From assembly GCF_009372215.1 (NCBI RefSeq), contig NZ_LWRV01000083.1:1-36781 (forward strand): DNA of 36,781 nt, given 5' to 3'. A model generated the notes under the pieces. The model was not told where the DNA came from. It made no database searches and saw only the letters and a program-made list of their open reading frames with translations. The stretch comes from Acinetobacter portensis. GTDB taxonomy: Bacteria > Pseudomonadota > Gammaproteobacteria > Pseudomonadales > Moraxellaceae. The translations under genes and the position numbers were made by a program. How positions within the stretch are numbered: position 1 is the first letter of the stretch; each line of letters begins with the position of its first letter. Below are positions 7,328 to 16,863 of the stretch, piece after piece.

Positions 7328-10300
7328 ATGAATCATCCTCAAACTTTAGAAAACGTGTCTTTTGAACCAATTGTAGATATGCAATTTGATGGTCTACATT
7401 GGATTGAAGCTTCGGCAGGAACAGGGAAAACCTTTACGCTTTCAAGCTTAATGGTGCGTATTTTTCTTGGACATTATTTGCCAAATCAAGTGATTGCGAC
7501 CACATTTACTCGAAAAGCAGCCGCAGAATTAAAATCTCGAATTCGAATTCGTTTGGTCGATACCTTAAAGTTTTTTGAGAAATTTCAAAAATCTACTGAA
7601 GCTGAAATTCAAGCGCATATTCAACAAGAAAAAGATCCTTTATATAAAAAGGTGTTAAGCGATTATGCAACGCAAGTTGACTATGCTCGTGAACGTTTAA
7701 AGTTGGTGATTGATCAATTAGATGAGTTATTTGTTGGAACGCTAGATAGTTTTAGTCAAAAATTATTACGTGAATTTGCCTTTGAAAGTGGCAAAATTGA
7801 ACGTGCTGAAATTACAGATGATGCGAAAAGTTATACCTTGCAACTTATTCACGATGTTTTGCGTGAATGGATTCAGTCGCAACCACAAAATGTCGTGAAT
7901 TATTTGCTGTTACAGCAAAAACTCAAATCTGTGGATAATTATGTCGGTGTTGTGGAAAACACGCTTAATTTCGCATCTGCTCAATTTCAACAGATTGAAG
8001 CACCGAAAATTAATTTAGATCAGTTTGAAACGGCAATTGATGAACTGCTTGAATTGGATTTAAGCCAAGTTGCGACATTAAGTGAATATTATTTGCCCGA
8101 TGGTCAATACAACTCTATTGTGGCAAAAAAATGGCGTACCAATGATTTAATGCAAAAAACATTAACAATTGATTTACCCGAGTTTTTTACCGCTTTGGCA
8201 GAACGAAAAAGTTATGCTTTATTTGCACCTCATTTTGAAAATACGGTTAAATATCTCACCGAATTATCCACGAAAAAAGTACTGAATAAATGTGCTGAAG
8301 ATGTTTTAGAAAACTTTAATCATCATGTGGTTATTCGAGCTTTAAAAGCATTTTTTGAAAAAGTCGCTGAGTTAAATATCAGTTTAGATTTGCTAGATGC
8401 TTATCTAAAATTCTATTTAAGTAAAGAGGTGAAAAAGCGTTTACCTCAAGTCTTACAGCAAAAAGGTGAAACAACTTTCGCGCAACAAATACGAACGCTG
8501 TCAGAAGCTTTACAAGGCGTTCAAGGGCAAAGATTTGCACAATTTGTTCAAGCGAAATATCCACTAATTTTGGTTGATGAATTTCAAGATACCAACCAAG
8601 ATCAAGACGATATGCTTGCCAGAATTTGGCGTGAACCTAAGCGCTATATGCAAGGCTGTATGATTATGGTCGGCGATCCGAAACAAGCCATTTACGGCTT
8701 TCGTGGCGGAGATATGCTGACCTATAACAAAGCTCGTGCAGATGTCATCTTAAAAAAAGGGCATTTGTATAGTTTGAAATACAATCATCGTTCAATTCAA
8801 GAATTGGTCGAAGTGGTTGATGCCTTATTCCAACGTCAAATGGATTTTGGCGAAAATGTACCTTATAGCTTGGTAGAAGCAGGTTCACGTCCGCATCCTG
8901 CATTGGTCGATGAAAAGGGGCAAAATTATCAACCTTTACGCTGGTTAATGCTTGAAGATAAAAATGATGAAGCCATTCAAGTTGCGTGGAAAATTCGAGA
9001 TTTACTCAATCAAGGTATCGAAAAAAAATTATATGTAAATGATGCATCGCCACATTATTTAATTGCCGATGATATTGCGATTTTATCGAAGAATCATGAT
9101 GGTTTAGACAAAGCTCAATATGAGTTGGAACGTTTAGGCATTAAGGTAAATCGACCATCTAAACGCAGTGTTTTTGATAGCCAAGTTGCGAAAGATGTCG
9201 GTGCATTTTTAACAGCCATTATGCATCCATACGATGAAGGCAAAATAAAACGCGCATTACTCAGCCGATTATTAAACTTTAATTTGCAACAATTAATCGC
9301 GCTTGAACAGCAACCTGAAGGCTTAACAACGTTTATTTACGACTTCGATTTAATTCGAGAAATGTGGCTTGAAAAAGGCTTTTTAACCGCTTGGCAATAT
9401 GCGCTGAATTTATTCCGAATTTGGGAAAACTTAGTTGCAACACAAAGTCGGGGAAATGAACGAGCTGTGGTGAATTTACGGCATTTGACTGAAGTTTTAA
9501 GTCAGCATAGTGAACAATATCAAGGGGCGCAAAGTCTTTATCATTGGTATTTGAAACAACTGCAATCGCCAAGTGAACGAGAGTGGGAACTTGAGCGAAA
9601 ACTGTCGAATGAGGCTGGTGTGCAGTTGATGACCATTCATCAATCGAAAGGTCTTGAATTTAAAATAGTCTTTTTATTGGGCGCAGATAAAGATTTTCGT
9701 GAAATGGGGAAAACCCTCAACTTTTCCACAGTTGAACAGGTTAATCCACAAACAGGTAAAACCGAATTACAACGTGTTGTTGCTGTAAATAATCAACTCA
9801 TTGTTTCAGAACAAGATGTAAATCAACACAATGCGCGAGCAGAAGCGGAACAGCATCGTTTGTGGTATGTGGCTTTAACTCGGGCAAGTTACCGTGTTTA
9901 TGCCATGTTGCAAGATCAAAAAGGCAAATCGAACACAGGTTTAGCATTTTGGCGTGGTCAAGGTGCAGATGTTTTTCAGCATCCTTTTAGTGTAGATGAA
10001 GCCTTATTAACAGAGCGACCGCCAATACGAAAAGCATCAGAAGCAGAGCCCATGGCTTTACATGCACAGCAATTTCCAACGCAACGTTTTTATCCAAGAA
10101 CAAAAACCAGTTTCAGTGCTTTGGCGCAACATTTAACACGCAAGCAAGCCATTGATGCTTTAGCGGTGAAAACTGAAAAAATGGAAAGTGCGGAAGATGA
10201 AATTAATTTAGTGCCTGAAATTGAAACGATTACGACACAACCTATTGCGTGGATTAAACGTAATTTCCCAATGGGAACATTGGCAGGTAACTTTTTACAC

Positions 10301-11032
10301 GAAATTTTTGAACATATCGATTTTCAAGATTCAAGCGAATGGCATTTAGAAATTCATCGTCGTTTTAAAAATGATTATCCAAGTTTGTGGTTAGAACTAT
10401 CGGAAAAATATCATCAAGAATTTATTGAAGGTTCGGAAGATCAACTCATTACTTTGTTGGCAGAATGGTTAAATGATGTTTTAACAACGCCATTGCATCA
10501 AAATTTTATGCTAAATCAGTTAAGTGCGGAAAATCATTTGGCAGAATTTCCATTCTATCTGTCCTTGTCAGATCATGTCTTAGCAACAAAACGTATTTAT
10601 CAATTATTTGCAGAATACGGTATTGAAATGCTTGAACTGAATGATGCAAATTCAGCACGTTATTTAACAGGTTCTATTGATTTGGTGTATTTCGATGGTC
10701 AGCAATACCAAATTGCCGATTATAAAAGTAATTTCTTAGGTACAGACCAATCTCAATATAGTACAAATGAAATTAAGCAAAGTATGTCACAAGCCAGTTA
10801 TTGGTTACAGGCAGGTTTATATTTAGTTGCTTTACATCGCTATTTAAAAGTTCAACTCGAAGGCTATGATATTCATCAACATTTAGGTGGGGCAAGTTAT
10901 CTGTATTTAAGGGGGATGAATGGCGAGAAATCGCAAGGAATACATTATTGGAAACCCGAAGCAGAGTTTATTTTGCGACTTGATTCTATATTAGGCAGTT
11001 TTTCTGTCGATAAACTACCCGAAAAAGTCTAA
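7328..11032 (+). CDS. recB: Exodeoxyribonuclease V subunit beta (RecB)
   Basis: RecB is the 3'-5' helicase and the only nuclease of RecBCD, acting at double-strand breaks. The 1234-residue protein has an SF1 Walker A ASAGTGKT (28-35), a Walker B LVDEFQDTNQDQ near 415, GDPKQAIYGFRGGD just after it, QSKGLEFKIVFL near 780, and LWYVALTRASYR near 850. The C-terminal nuclease domain carries GSIDLVYF and IADYKSN; D1118, D1131 and K1133 correspond to the D-D-K active site known from E. coli RecB. All motor and nuclease motifs are intact. A GAGGAG ribosome binding site precedes ATG 7328 at about 7 bases. It sits second in the operon, and recD follows within about 60 bases. Confidence 0.97.
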   Translation: MNHPQTLENVSFEPIVDMQFDGLHWIEASAGTGKTFTLSSLMVRIFLGHYLPNQVIATTFTRKAAAELKSRIRIRLVDTLKFFEKFQKSTEAEIQAHIQQEKDPLYKKVLSDYATQVDYARERLKLVIDQLDELFVGTLDSFSQKLLREFAFESGKIERAEITDDAKSYTLQLIHDVLREWIQSQPQNVVNYLLLQQKLKSVDNYVGVVENTLNFASAQFQQIEAPKINLDQFETAIDELLELDLSQVATLSEYYLPDGQYNSIVAKKWRTNDLMQKTLTIDLPEFFTALAERKSYALFAPHFENTVKYLTELSTKKVLNKCAEDVLENFNHHVVIRALKAFFEKVAELNISLDLLDAYLKFYLSKEVKKRLPQVLQQKGETTFAQQIRTLSEALQGVQGQRFAQFVQAKYPLILVDEFQDTNQDQDDMLARIWREPKRYMQGCMIMVGDPKQAIYGFRGGDMLTYNKARADVILKKGHLYSLKYNHRSIQELVEVVDALFQRQMDFGENVPYSLVEAGSRPHPALVDEKGQNYQPLRWLMLEDKNDEAIQVAWKIRDLLNQGIEKKLYVNDASPHYLIADDIAILSKNHDGLDKAQYELERLGIKVNRPSKRSVFDSQVAKDVGAFLTAIMHPYDEGKIKRALLSRLLNFNLQQLIALEQQPEGLTTFIYDFDLIREMWLEKGFLTAWQYALNLFRIWENLVATQSRGNERAVVNLRHLTEVLSQHSEQYQGAQSLYHWYLKQLQSPSEREWELERKLSNEAGVQLMTIHQSKGLEFKIVFLLGADKDFREMGKTLNFSTVEQVNPQTGKTELQRVVAVNNQLIVSEQDVNQHNARAEAEQHRLWYVALTRASYRVYAMLQDQKGKSNTGLAFWRGQGADVFQHPFSVDEALLTERPPIRKASEAEPMALHAQQFPTQRFYPRTKTSFSALAQHLTRKQAIDALAVKTEKMESAEDEINLVPEIETITTQPIAWIKRNFPMGTLAGNFLHEIFEHIDFQDSSEWHLEIHRRFKNDYPSLWLELSEKYHQEFIEGSEDQLITLLAEWLNDVLTTPLHQNFMLNQLSAENHLAEFPFYLSLSDHVLATKRIYQLFAEYGIEMLELNDANSARYLTGSIDLVYFDGQQYQIADYKSNFLGTDQSQYSTNEIKQSMSQASYWLQAGLYLVALHRYLKVQLEGYDIHQHLGGASYLYLRGMNGEKSQGIHYWKPEAEFILRLDSILGSFSVDKLPEKV

Positions 11033-11095
11033 ATCATTAAAAAAAGATTCGATTAAACATGATATTAGTCTGTGGATAACTTTGAGGATAATTGT

Positions 11096-12862
11096 GTGGA
11101 AAACAAGCGGAAAACGATTAAACAACAACCTGAAAGCCACGCAGTAGAGTGGTTTCAGACATGGAGTGATTTTTTAGCAAAATCGCCGTTTAATCATGCA
11201 GAAAAATCGGAAAATTCCACAAAAATTATGCAAGATGTTCTTGAAGCTGCATCACAAGGTGATAGTTGTATTGCGTTGAATACGGACGATTTGTCATCTT
11301 TAAATGACTTGGTGATTCATGAAGATGATGTATCAAGCCAAAATGTTGCACCATTTATACATGATGATCAGTATTTGTATTTATACCGATATTGGGTGCT
11401 AGAGCATGCGCTTTGTCAGCAAGTTACACGCTTAAAAAATCAAAAAGTATCTGCTATTTCACTCAATCAATATAATGATTTACTTGAAGACTCACATCAA
11501 AAAAATGCTTTGTCTATGGTGGCTACAAATGGCTTTAGCATTATTACAGGTGGGCCGGGAACAGGTAAAACCTATACTTTAGCGCGTATTATTGCGGTGC
11601 TAAATCAAGAAATTTCTGATATCCGAATTGCCATGGCAGCACCAACAGGTAAAGCTGCACAACGAATGAAAGAAGCATTACAAAAGTCGTTTGAAGATGA
11701 AAAATTACAAAACTTATTAAGTGAAGATTTAAAACGACTTACACCTATTACCATTCATCGTTTATTGGGTTTAGGAAATGGTCATCTACCACGTTTTCAT
11801 GAAAAGCAGCCATTGCCATACGATGTTATTGTGATTGATGAAGCTTCAATGCTCGATTTAAGTTTGGCAAAAATGCTATTTGCCGCTGTGCCAGATCAGG
11901 CAAGGCTTATTTTATTAGGCGATGCCAATCAGCTTGCTTCTGTAGATGTTGGTTCTGTATTGGCAGATTTACAAAATGTTGAATCACTACAATCTAACTT
12001 TGTAAATTTAGTCACAAGCCGACGTTTTAAAGACGGTGCTTTAATTGGTGAAATGGCGAAATTCATTCAACAATCACATGATGATCAATCTGCGGAATCC
12101 ATCTTAGATGCTTTTCATAAAGCAGTTGTTCAGCCAAGTCATTTGAGTGAAATCATCCTTTCAAAAGATATGCAAGATCAGGTGAATTTGGAATATTTGC
12201 CTACAGAATTATCGAATCAATCAGATTTAACAGCCTACTACGATAAATTGATGTTGGGTTATGCATCTTATGTACAAGCACTAAAACAATATTTGGAAAG
12301 CGATGAACCTGAGTTACTTGTAAATTCTATTGTTCAAATTTTTGATGATTACAGAATTTTAACAGCCATACGACATGGTGCCTTTGGCTTAACGCAAATC
12401 AATCATCAAATTGAACAGCGCATTTTAAGTCAGTTAAATAGTGTGAAACAGGGTGATTGGTATGTTGGACGGCCTGTAATGATGACTTATAACGACTATC
12501 AGTTGGGCTTGTCGAATGGTGATATTGGTATTTGTTTTAAGAAAATGAATGATGGAAAAGCGCAATACAATGTGTATTTTCCAAGTCTAGAAAAGTGGGT
12601 GCTCGCAACACGATTGCCTAAAAATATAGAAACAGCATTTGCTTTAACCATTCATAAATCACAAGGTTCAGAATTTACGCATACTGCGGTGGTGTTGGAT
12701 CAAGCTGCACAAAATTTACTGAGCAAAGAACTTATTTATACGGCAATTACGCGTGCAAAAGCTGCGGTTAGCTTATTGGTAGATCGGCAATCTTTTGTAC
12801 AAGCTTTAACGGTTAAGACATCTAGGAAAAGTGGTATTCAAAATAAATTGAACAAAGTATAA
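11096..12862 (+). CDS. recD: Exodeoxyribonuclease V subunit alpha (RecD)
   Basis: RecD is the 5'-3' helicase of RecBCD. Counting from an earlier GTG at 11072, the Walker A GGPGTGKT is at 160-167. VIVIDEASMLDL and LILLGDANQLASVDVG follow as motifs II and III, and FALTIHKSQGSEF and LIYTAITRAK are the C-terminal SF1 motifs V and VI, so the enzyme looks complete. I prefer GTG 11096 as the start because a good ribosome binding site, GAGGA (11084-11088), lies 7 bases before it. GTG 11072 has none and would add only 8 residues. The region upstream of the Walker motif, the RecB-interacting domain, is poorly conserved, as is usual. It is the last gene of the recCBD operon. Confidence 0.93.
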   Translation: MENKRKTIKQQPESHAVEWFQTWSDFLAKSPFNHAEKSENSTKIMQDVLEAASQGDSCIALNTDDLSSLNDLVIHEDDVSSQNVAPFIHDDQYLYLYRYWVLEHALCQQVTRLKNQKVSAISLNQYNDLLEDSHQKNALSMVATNGFSIITGGPGTGKTYTLARIIAVLNQEISDIRIAMAAPTGKAAQRMKEALQKSFEDEKLQNLLSEDLKRLTPITIHRLLGLGNGHLPRFHEKQPLPYDVIVIDEASMLDLSLAKMLFAAVPDQARLILLGDANQLASVDVGSVLADLQNVESLQSNFVNLVTSRRFKDGALIGEMAKFIQQSHDDQSAESILDAFHKAVVQPSHLSEIILSKDMQDQVNLEYLPTELSNQSDLTAYYDKLMLGYASYVQALKQYLESDEPELLVNSIVQIFDDYRILTAIRHGAFGLTQINHQIEQRILSQLNSVKQGDWYVGRPVMMTYNDYQLGLSNGDIGICFKKMNDGKAQYNVYFPSLEKWVLATRLPKNIETAFALTIHKSQGSEFTHTAVVLDQAAQNLLSKELIYTAITRAKAAVSLLVDRQSFVQALTVKTSRKSGIQNKLNKV

Positions 12863-13081
12863 AAAATAGCTATTGATTTTAAAGACTTTTTTGATCTTGT
12901 ACGAAATGACTTACAAAGATTCAAGCGATTTGCGCATAGAGCTTTGCTTTGGTTTTTGAGAAGATTAGTTTGTACAACAAACCAAGCAAGGAATGCTGGG
13001 TAATCGTCAAAATATAAGAATAAAGTCATTAGACAACGAGCTTACAGTGAAGTAAGTGAAAGAGGAAATTTACAGCCGCTA

Positions 13082-13120
13082 AGCCTTGTAGTTTTGGGAG
13101 AGACTACAAGGCTTTTCTTT
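13082..13120 (+). terminator. Strong hairpin terminator downstream of recD
   Basis: AGCCTTGTAGT (13082-13092) pairs perfectly over 11 bp with ACTACAAGGCT (13103-13113), followed by TTTCTTT. It is 220 bases after the recD stop, so it either ends a long recD 3' untranslated region or a separate small transcript. Confidence 0.75.
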
Positions 13121-13342
13121 GTGCCCTAAACCGATTCTGAAACACACAATGTACGTCAAAGCTTACAAAAATATAAGAAAATGGCGAATACATCACGTTA
13201 TTATATGTGGCAAACTAGCATCCATAAGGAAAGTTAAGTATCCCATGGATGGTTTACATTAAAATAAAAAGACGCAATGAAGCGTAAAATACGACTATAA
13301 ATAAAACAATAATATCAATAAAAGAAGAAAATACAGCGCAAT

Positions 13343-13372
13343 AAAGCGGTTTGGGTTTGCCCAAGCCGCTTT
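13343..13372 (+). terminator. Hairpin with 13-bp stem, possible terminator
   Basis: AAAGCGGTTTGGG (13343-13355) pairs with CCCAAGCCGCTTT (13360-13372), one G-T wobble, four-base loop. The 3' side has only a short T run (CTTTATAT), so termination is plausible but not certain. Because the sequence is nearly symmetrical it could act on either strand. Confidence 0.5.
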
Positions 13373-13527
13373 ATATGTTTAACGGTTAATATATATTTAT
13401 AAAACTTATATTTGAATTATATATGTGTATTGTAATGGTTAAAGTTTGTACATATTGTGGTTTTTATATTAACAAATCAATTTCCTGATATTTTTAGAAT
13501 TTTGAAAAATCCTTACCAATTTCTCTT

Positions 13528-13556
13528 TTGCAATTCAGTGCTTTTTACCTTAAAAT
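13528..13556 (+). promoter_or_regulatory. Sigma70 promoter of rpsO
   Basis: TTGCAA (13528-13533) and TAAAAT (13551-13556) are separated by exactly 17 bp. The start of transcription would be near 13563, giving a leader of about 95 bases before rpsO. Confidence 0.75.
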
Positions 13557-13585
13557 GGTTGGCTTGCTGTAGTGATGCACGGCAG

Positions 13586-13613
13586 TCAAATTGGTTTTGA
13601 AGAATCAATTTGA
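13586..13613 (+). promoter_or_regulatory. rpsO: Hairpin in the rpsO leader
   Basis: TCAAATTG (13586-13593) and CAATTTGA (13606-13613) form an 8-bp stem in the 5' leader. In E. coli, S15 represses its own translation through leader structure; whether this hairpin plays that role is inference. Confidence 0.4.
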
Positions 13614-13656
13614 TTTGTATCAAACTAAACTTATATAAGCATCTCGGAGAAATCGA

Positions 13657-13926
13657 ATGGCTTTAACAAACGCAGATCGCGCAGAGATCATTGCAAAATT
13701 CGCTCGCGCTGAAAACGACACTGGTTCACCAGAAGTTCAAGTATCTTTATTAACTGCACAAATCAATGATTTGCAAGGTCACTTTAAAGAACATAAGCAC
13801 GACCATCATAGCCGTCGCGGTCTTATCCGTATGGTTAACCAACGTCGTAAGCTTCTTGATTACCTTAAAGGTAAAGATGCTACTCGTTACAGCGCTTTGA
13901 TTGCTGCTTTAGGTTTACGTCGTTAA
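13657..13926 (+). CDS. rpsO: 30S ribosomal protein S15
   Basis: A primary 16S rRNA-binding protein of the small subunit platform. The 89-residue length and the motifs [38 protein letters not shown] and [12 protein letters not shown] are those of bacterial S15. The start ATG 13657 is supported by CGGAGA at 13645-13650 with 6 bases of spacing. As in most gammaproteobacteria it is followed by pnp, here after about 250 bases containing a terminator-like hairpin. It has its own promoter (13528-13556) and structured leader, which fits autogenous control. Confidence 0.98.
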   Translation: MALTNADRAEIIAKFARAENDTGSPEVQVSLLTAQINDLQGHFKEHKHDHHSRRGLIRMVNQRRKLLDYLKGKDATRYSALIAALGLRR

Positions 13927-14016
13927 TTCGATTTAAGCTTTGTTTTTCGGATTATTGCATGTTAAGTGCTTTAGTACAGAAGACAAAAGAATATCTAGTC
14001 TTGGCTAGGTAATGGG

Positions 14017-14050
14017 GAAGGGGCGAATGTTTCGCTCCTTCTTTGTGTTT
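14017..14050 (+). terminator. Hairpin between rpsO and pnp
   Basis: GAAGGGGCGAA (14017-14027) pairs with TTCGCTCCTTC (14031-14041), one wobble and a 3-base loop, followed by TTTGTGTTT. The imperfect T tract suggests partial termination with read-through into pnp. Confidence 0.6.
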
Positions 14051-14180
14051 AAAATTAGTATGTTTGATTCTGGTGAGGTCGGCTTCTAAGCTTTGTCATT
14101 TATGCTTCAGAACTATTGAGTTGCTGTGAATGCCAAACCTTAGGGGTCTCCACTAGAATAATTTCGGGAAACAAAAATAC

Positions 14181-16274
14181 ATGTCTATGTTTAATATTAT
14201 TCGTAAAGAGTTTCAATTTGGTCAACACCAAGTTGTATTAGAGACAGGTCGCGTTGCACGTCAAGCGAATACTGTTGTGATTACAATGGGTGGCGTGACT
14301 GTACTTGTTGCAATCGTTGCACAACCAAAAGCTAAAGCGGGTCAAGATTTCTTCCCACTTACAGTTAACTATCAAGAAAAACAATATGCTGCAGGTCGTA
14401 TCCCAGGTGGTTATGGTAAGCGCGAAGGCCGTCAGTCTGAATCTGAAACTTTAATTTCACGTCTTATTGACCGTCCAATTCGTCCATTGTTCCCAGAAGG
14501 TTTCTACAATGAAATTCAAGTAACAGCGACTGTTATTTCTTCTGATAAAACAATGGATGCTGACATTGCTGCAATGTTGGGTACTTCAGCTGCAATGTCA
14601 ATTGCAGGTGTTCCATTCCGTGGTCCAATTGCGGGTGCGCGTGTTGGTTTAATCAATGGCGAATACATTCTTAACCCGAACCACGAACAATTAAAAGAAT
14701 CTGATCTTGATCTTGTTGTGGCAGGTACTGAAACTGCAGTATTGATGGTTGAATCTGAAGCTAAAGAGCTTTCAGAAGATCAAATGCTTGGCGCTGTACT
14801 TTTCGGTCATGACGAAATGCAAATCGCAATTCAAGCGATTAAAGAATTTGCAGCAGCAGCAGGCGCGGTTGAGTCAACTTGGGTTGCTCCAGTTAAAAAT
14901 GAAGCACTTCTTGCTCAATTGAAAGAAGCATTTGAAGCGAAAATCTCTGAAGCATACACGATTGCGGTAAAACAAGACCGTTATGCAGCATTAGATGCAC
15001 TTCACGCAGAAGCTGTTGCGCAGTTTGTTCCTGAAGAAGACGAAACTGGCATTGCTGCTGAAGTTGACGAATTATTTGAAGACTTAAAATACCGTACAGT
15101 ACGTGACAACATTTTGTCTGGTAAGCCACGTATTGATGGTCGTGATACTAAAACTGTACGTGCAATTGACGTTCAAGTTGGCGTATTAGGTCGTGCGCAC
15201 GGTTCTGCATTATTTACACGTGGTGAAACTCAAGCGTTAGTGACAACTACACTTGGTAATACACGTGATGCGTTGATGGTTGATACCCTTGCAGGTACAA
15301 AAACTGACAACTTCATGCTTCACTATAACTTCCCTGCATACTCTGTAGGTGAAACTGGTCGTGAATCTGGTCCTAAACGTCGTGAAATTGGTCACGGTCG
15401 TTTGGCTCGTCGTGGTGTTCAAGCAGTTCTTCCAGCAGCTGACCGCTTCCCGTACGTGATTCGTATCGTATCTGACATCACTGAATCTAACGGTTCATCT
15501 TCAATGGCTTCTGTATGTGGTGCTTCTCTATCACTTATGGATGCAGGTGTTCCACTTAAAGCACCAGTTGCGGGTATCGCAATGGGTCTAGTGAAAGAAG
15601 GCGAGCGTTTCGCAGTTCTTTCTGACATCTTAGGTGATGAAGATCACTTAGGCGACATGGACTTTAAAGTGGCAGGTTCTGCAAACGGTATTACTGCACT
15701 TCAAATGGACATCAAAATTGAAGGTATCACTGAAGAGATCATGGAATCTGCATTAAACCAAGCTTATGCTGGTCGTATGCACATCTTGAACGAGATGAAC
15801 CAAGTGATTTCACGTGCGCGTCCTGAAATTTCAATGCATGCACCAACTTTCCAAGTGATTAACATCAATCCGGATAAAATCCGTGATGTAATCGGTAAAG
15901 GCGGCGCGACTATTCGTGCAATCACTGAAGAAACTAAAGCTGCAATCGATATCGAAGATAACGGTACAGTTCGCGTATTCGGTGAAACTAAAGCAGCTGC
16001 GGCTGCTGCGGTTGCGAAAATTCAAGCGCTTACTGCTGAAATCGAACCAGGTACACTTTATGTAGGTAAAGTTATCCGTATCGTTGAATTTGGTGCGTTT
16101 GTAAATATTCTTCCAGGTACTGATGGTTTACTTCATATTTCTCAAATCTCTAACGAACGCATTGCGAACGTTGCAGACGTGTTGAAAGAAGGTCAGGAAA
16201 TTAAAGTACAAGTTGCGGATGTAGATAACCGTGGCCGTATTAAATTAACAATGAAAGATATTGAACAAGCATAA
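14181..16274 (+). CDS. pnp: Polyribonucleotide nucleotidyltransferase (PNPase)
   Basis: A 3'-5' phosphorolytic exoribonuclease, usually a trimer and a core partner of the RNA degradosome. The 697 residues contain, in order, RNase PH domain 1, a helical linker, RNase PH domain 2 with [17 protein letters not shown] and [12 protein letters not shown], where D486 and D492 fall on the catalytic residues known in E. coli, a KH domain with IGKGG (571-575), and an S1 domain (about 625-693). The start ATG 14181 has a weak GGGA about 12 bases upstream; ATG 14187 is a close alternative. No strong promoter of its own is obvious, so it probably depends partly on read-through from rpsO. Confidence 0.98.
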   Translation: MSMFNIIRKEFQFGQHQVVLETGRVARQANTVVITMGGVTVLVAIVAQPKAKAGQDFFPLTVNYQEKQYAAGRIPGGYGKREGRQSESETLISRLIDRPIRPLFPEGFYNEIQVTATVISSDKTMDADIAAMLGTSAAMSIAGVPFRGPIAGARVGLINGEYILNPNHEQLKESDLDLVVAGTETAVLMVESEAKELSEDQMLGAVLFGHDEMQIAIQAIKEFAAAAGAVESTWVAPVKNEALLAQLKEAFEAKISEAYTIAVKQDRYAALDALHAEAVAQFVPEEDETGIAAEVDELFEDLKYRTVRDNILSGKPRIDGRDTKTVRAIDVQVGVLGRAHGSALFTRGETQALVTTTLGNTRDALMVDTLAGTKTDNFMLHYNFPAYSVGETGRESGPKRREIGHGRLARRGVQAVLPAADRFPYVIRIVSDITESNGSSSMASVCGASLSLMDAGVPLKAPVAGIAMGLVKEGERFAVLSDILGDEDHLGDMDFKVAGSANGITALQMDIKIEGITEEIMESALNQAYAGRMHILNEMNQVISRARPEISMHAPTFQVININPDKIRDVIGKGGATIRAITEETKAAIDIEDNGTVRVFGETKAAAAAAVAKIQALTAEIEPGTLYVGKVIRIVEFGAFVNILPGTDGLLHISQISNERIANVADVLKEGQEIKVQVADVDNRGRIKLTMKDIEQA

Positions 16275-16300
16275 TTGCTCAATGTTTTAATTGTTTGAAA

Positions 16301-16328
16301 AAAAGCCCGCGTTATGCGGGCTTTTTTT
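16301..16328. terminator. Bidirectional terminator between pnp and the YdcH-like gene
   Basis: AAAAGCCCGC (16301-16310) and GCGGGCTTTT (16316-16325) form a 10-bp stem with a GTTAT loop and T tracts on both strands. It serves pnp (plus) and the convergent small gene (minus). Confidence 0.9.
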
Positions 16329-16342
16329 TGTTTTAAGTGATG

Positions 16343-16567
16343 TTATTCAGTCGTGGTTTCTGCTTGTTTAAGCATGATGTAAAGTTCATCCTTTAGTTTG
16401 AGTTTCTTTCTTTTTAATAGGTCTATTTCATTGATATTACTTGTGATTGGGTCTTTTTCTAAGCGAAGAATTTCATGATCAATGGCATTGTGTTCTTCAA
16501 AAACTTTTGAAAAGTGAGCGTTATCTTGTTTGAGTTTACTAATTAATGAACGATATTCTGGAAACAT
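16343..16567 (-). CDS. DUF465 / YdcH-like small protein, copy 1
   Basis: A 74-residue, entirely helical, charged protein. The N-terminal MFPEYRSLISKLKQDNAHF and the central LLKRKKLKLKDEL are hallmarks of DUF465 (YdcH family), whose function is not established. The start at 16567 has GAGGT with 6 bases of spacing. A clear paralogue lies at 18205-18468: both share the MFPE[YF]R start, the [KR]-x-DNAHF-[SA]-K-[VM]-FE-[ED]-H core and LK-x-KDE. The two copies flank the CorA gene on the opposite strand. Confidence 0.85.
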   Translation of the reverse strand: MFPEYRSLISKLKQDNAHFSKVFEEHNAIDHEILRLEKDPITSNINEIDLLKRKKLKLKDELYIMLKQAETTTE

Positions 16568-16596
16568 TGCATTACCTCATCGAGCTAGAAAATTAT

Positions 16597-16617
16597 GCCT
16601 ATACACTGCATATAGGC
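16597..16617 (-). promoter_or_regulatory. Inverted repeat upstream of YdcH-like copy 1
   Basis: GCCTATA (16597-16603) and TATAGGC (16611-16617) form a perfect 7-bp inverted repeat with a 7-base centre, 30-50 bases upstream of the start. It could be an operator or a leader hairpin. The rest of 16618-16863 is AT-rich and shows nothing else I can support. Confidence 0.35.
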
Positions 16618-16863
16618 TATGTATATTTATCTCTATAATTCAAGATTAGCATTTTGGTTTAGAAAAGGCATAACAAATATAAGTGATTATGTTACTAGAA
16701 TGTAAGTTTGATGAATTTTATTTTTATTTAATTTAATCAAGATTTTAAGTGTTGGTATTGTTGGTTTTGAAAAATATAGATTTAAAGTAACAGATCATTT
16801 TTTTAAAATAATTTATGATCGAACAATAAGTTAAAGCAAATCATACATTCAACGAGTGAATTT

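Larger units (their letters stand above)
12863..13527. other. 665-bp spacer between recD and the rpsO promoter, no protein gene recognised
   Basis: No long open frame with a ribosome binding site is present. The stretch is AT-rich and contains two strong hairpins (13082-13120 and 13343-13372) separated by about 220 bases. A 37-codon ATG frame at 13149-13262 has no Shine-Dalgarno sequence. A further inverted repeat, CATCCAT (13219-13225) and ATGGATG (13245-13251), lies inside it. The layout could hold a small RNA upstream of each hairpin, but I found no convincing promoter for one. Confidence 0.5.

Noticed and set aside
12838..13029. 63-codon minus-strand frame after recD
   Set aside because: No ribosome binding site, no recognisable domain, and it overlaps the end of recD.
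13149..13262. 37-codon ATG frame between the two hairpins
   Set aside because: No Shine-Dalgarno sequence and no recognisable motif; kept only as part of the possible small RNA region.
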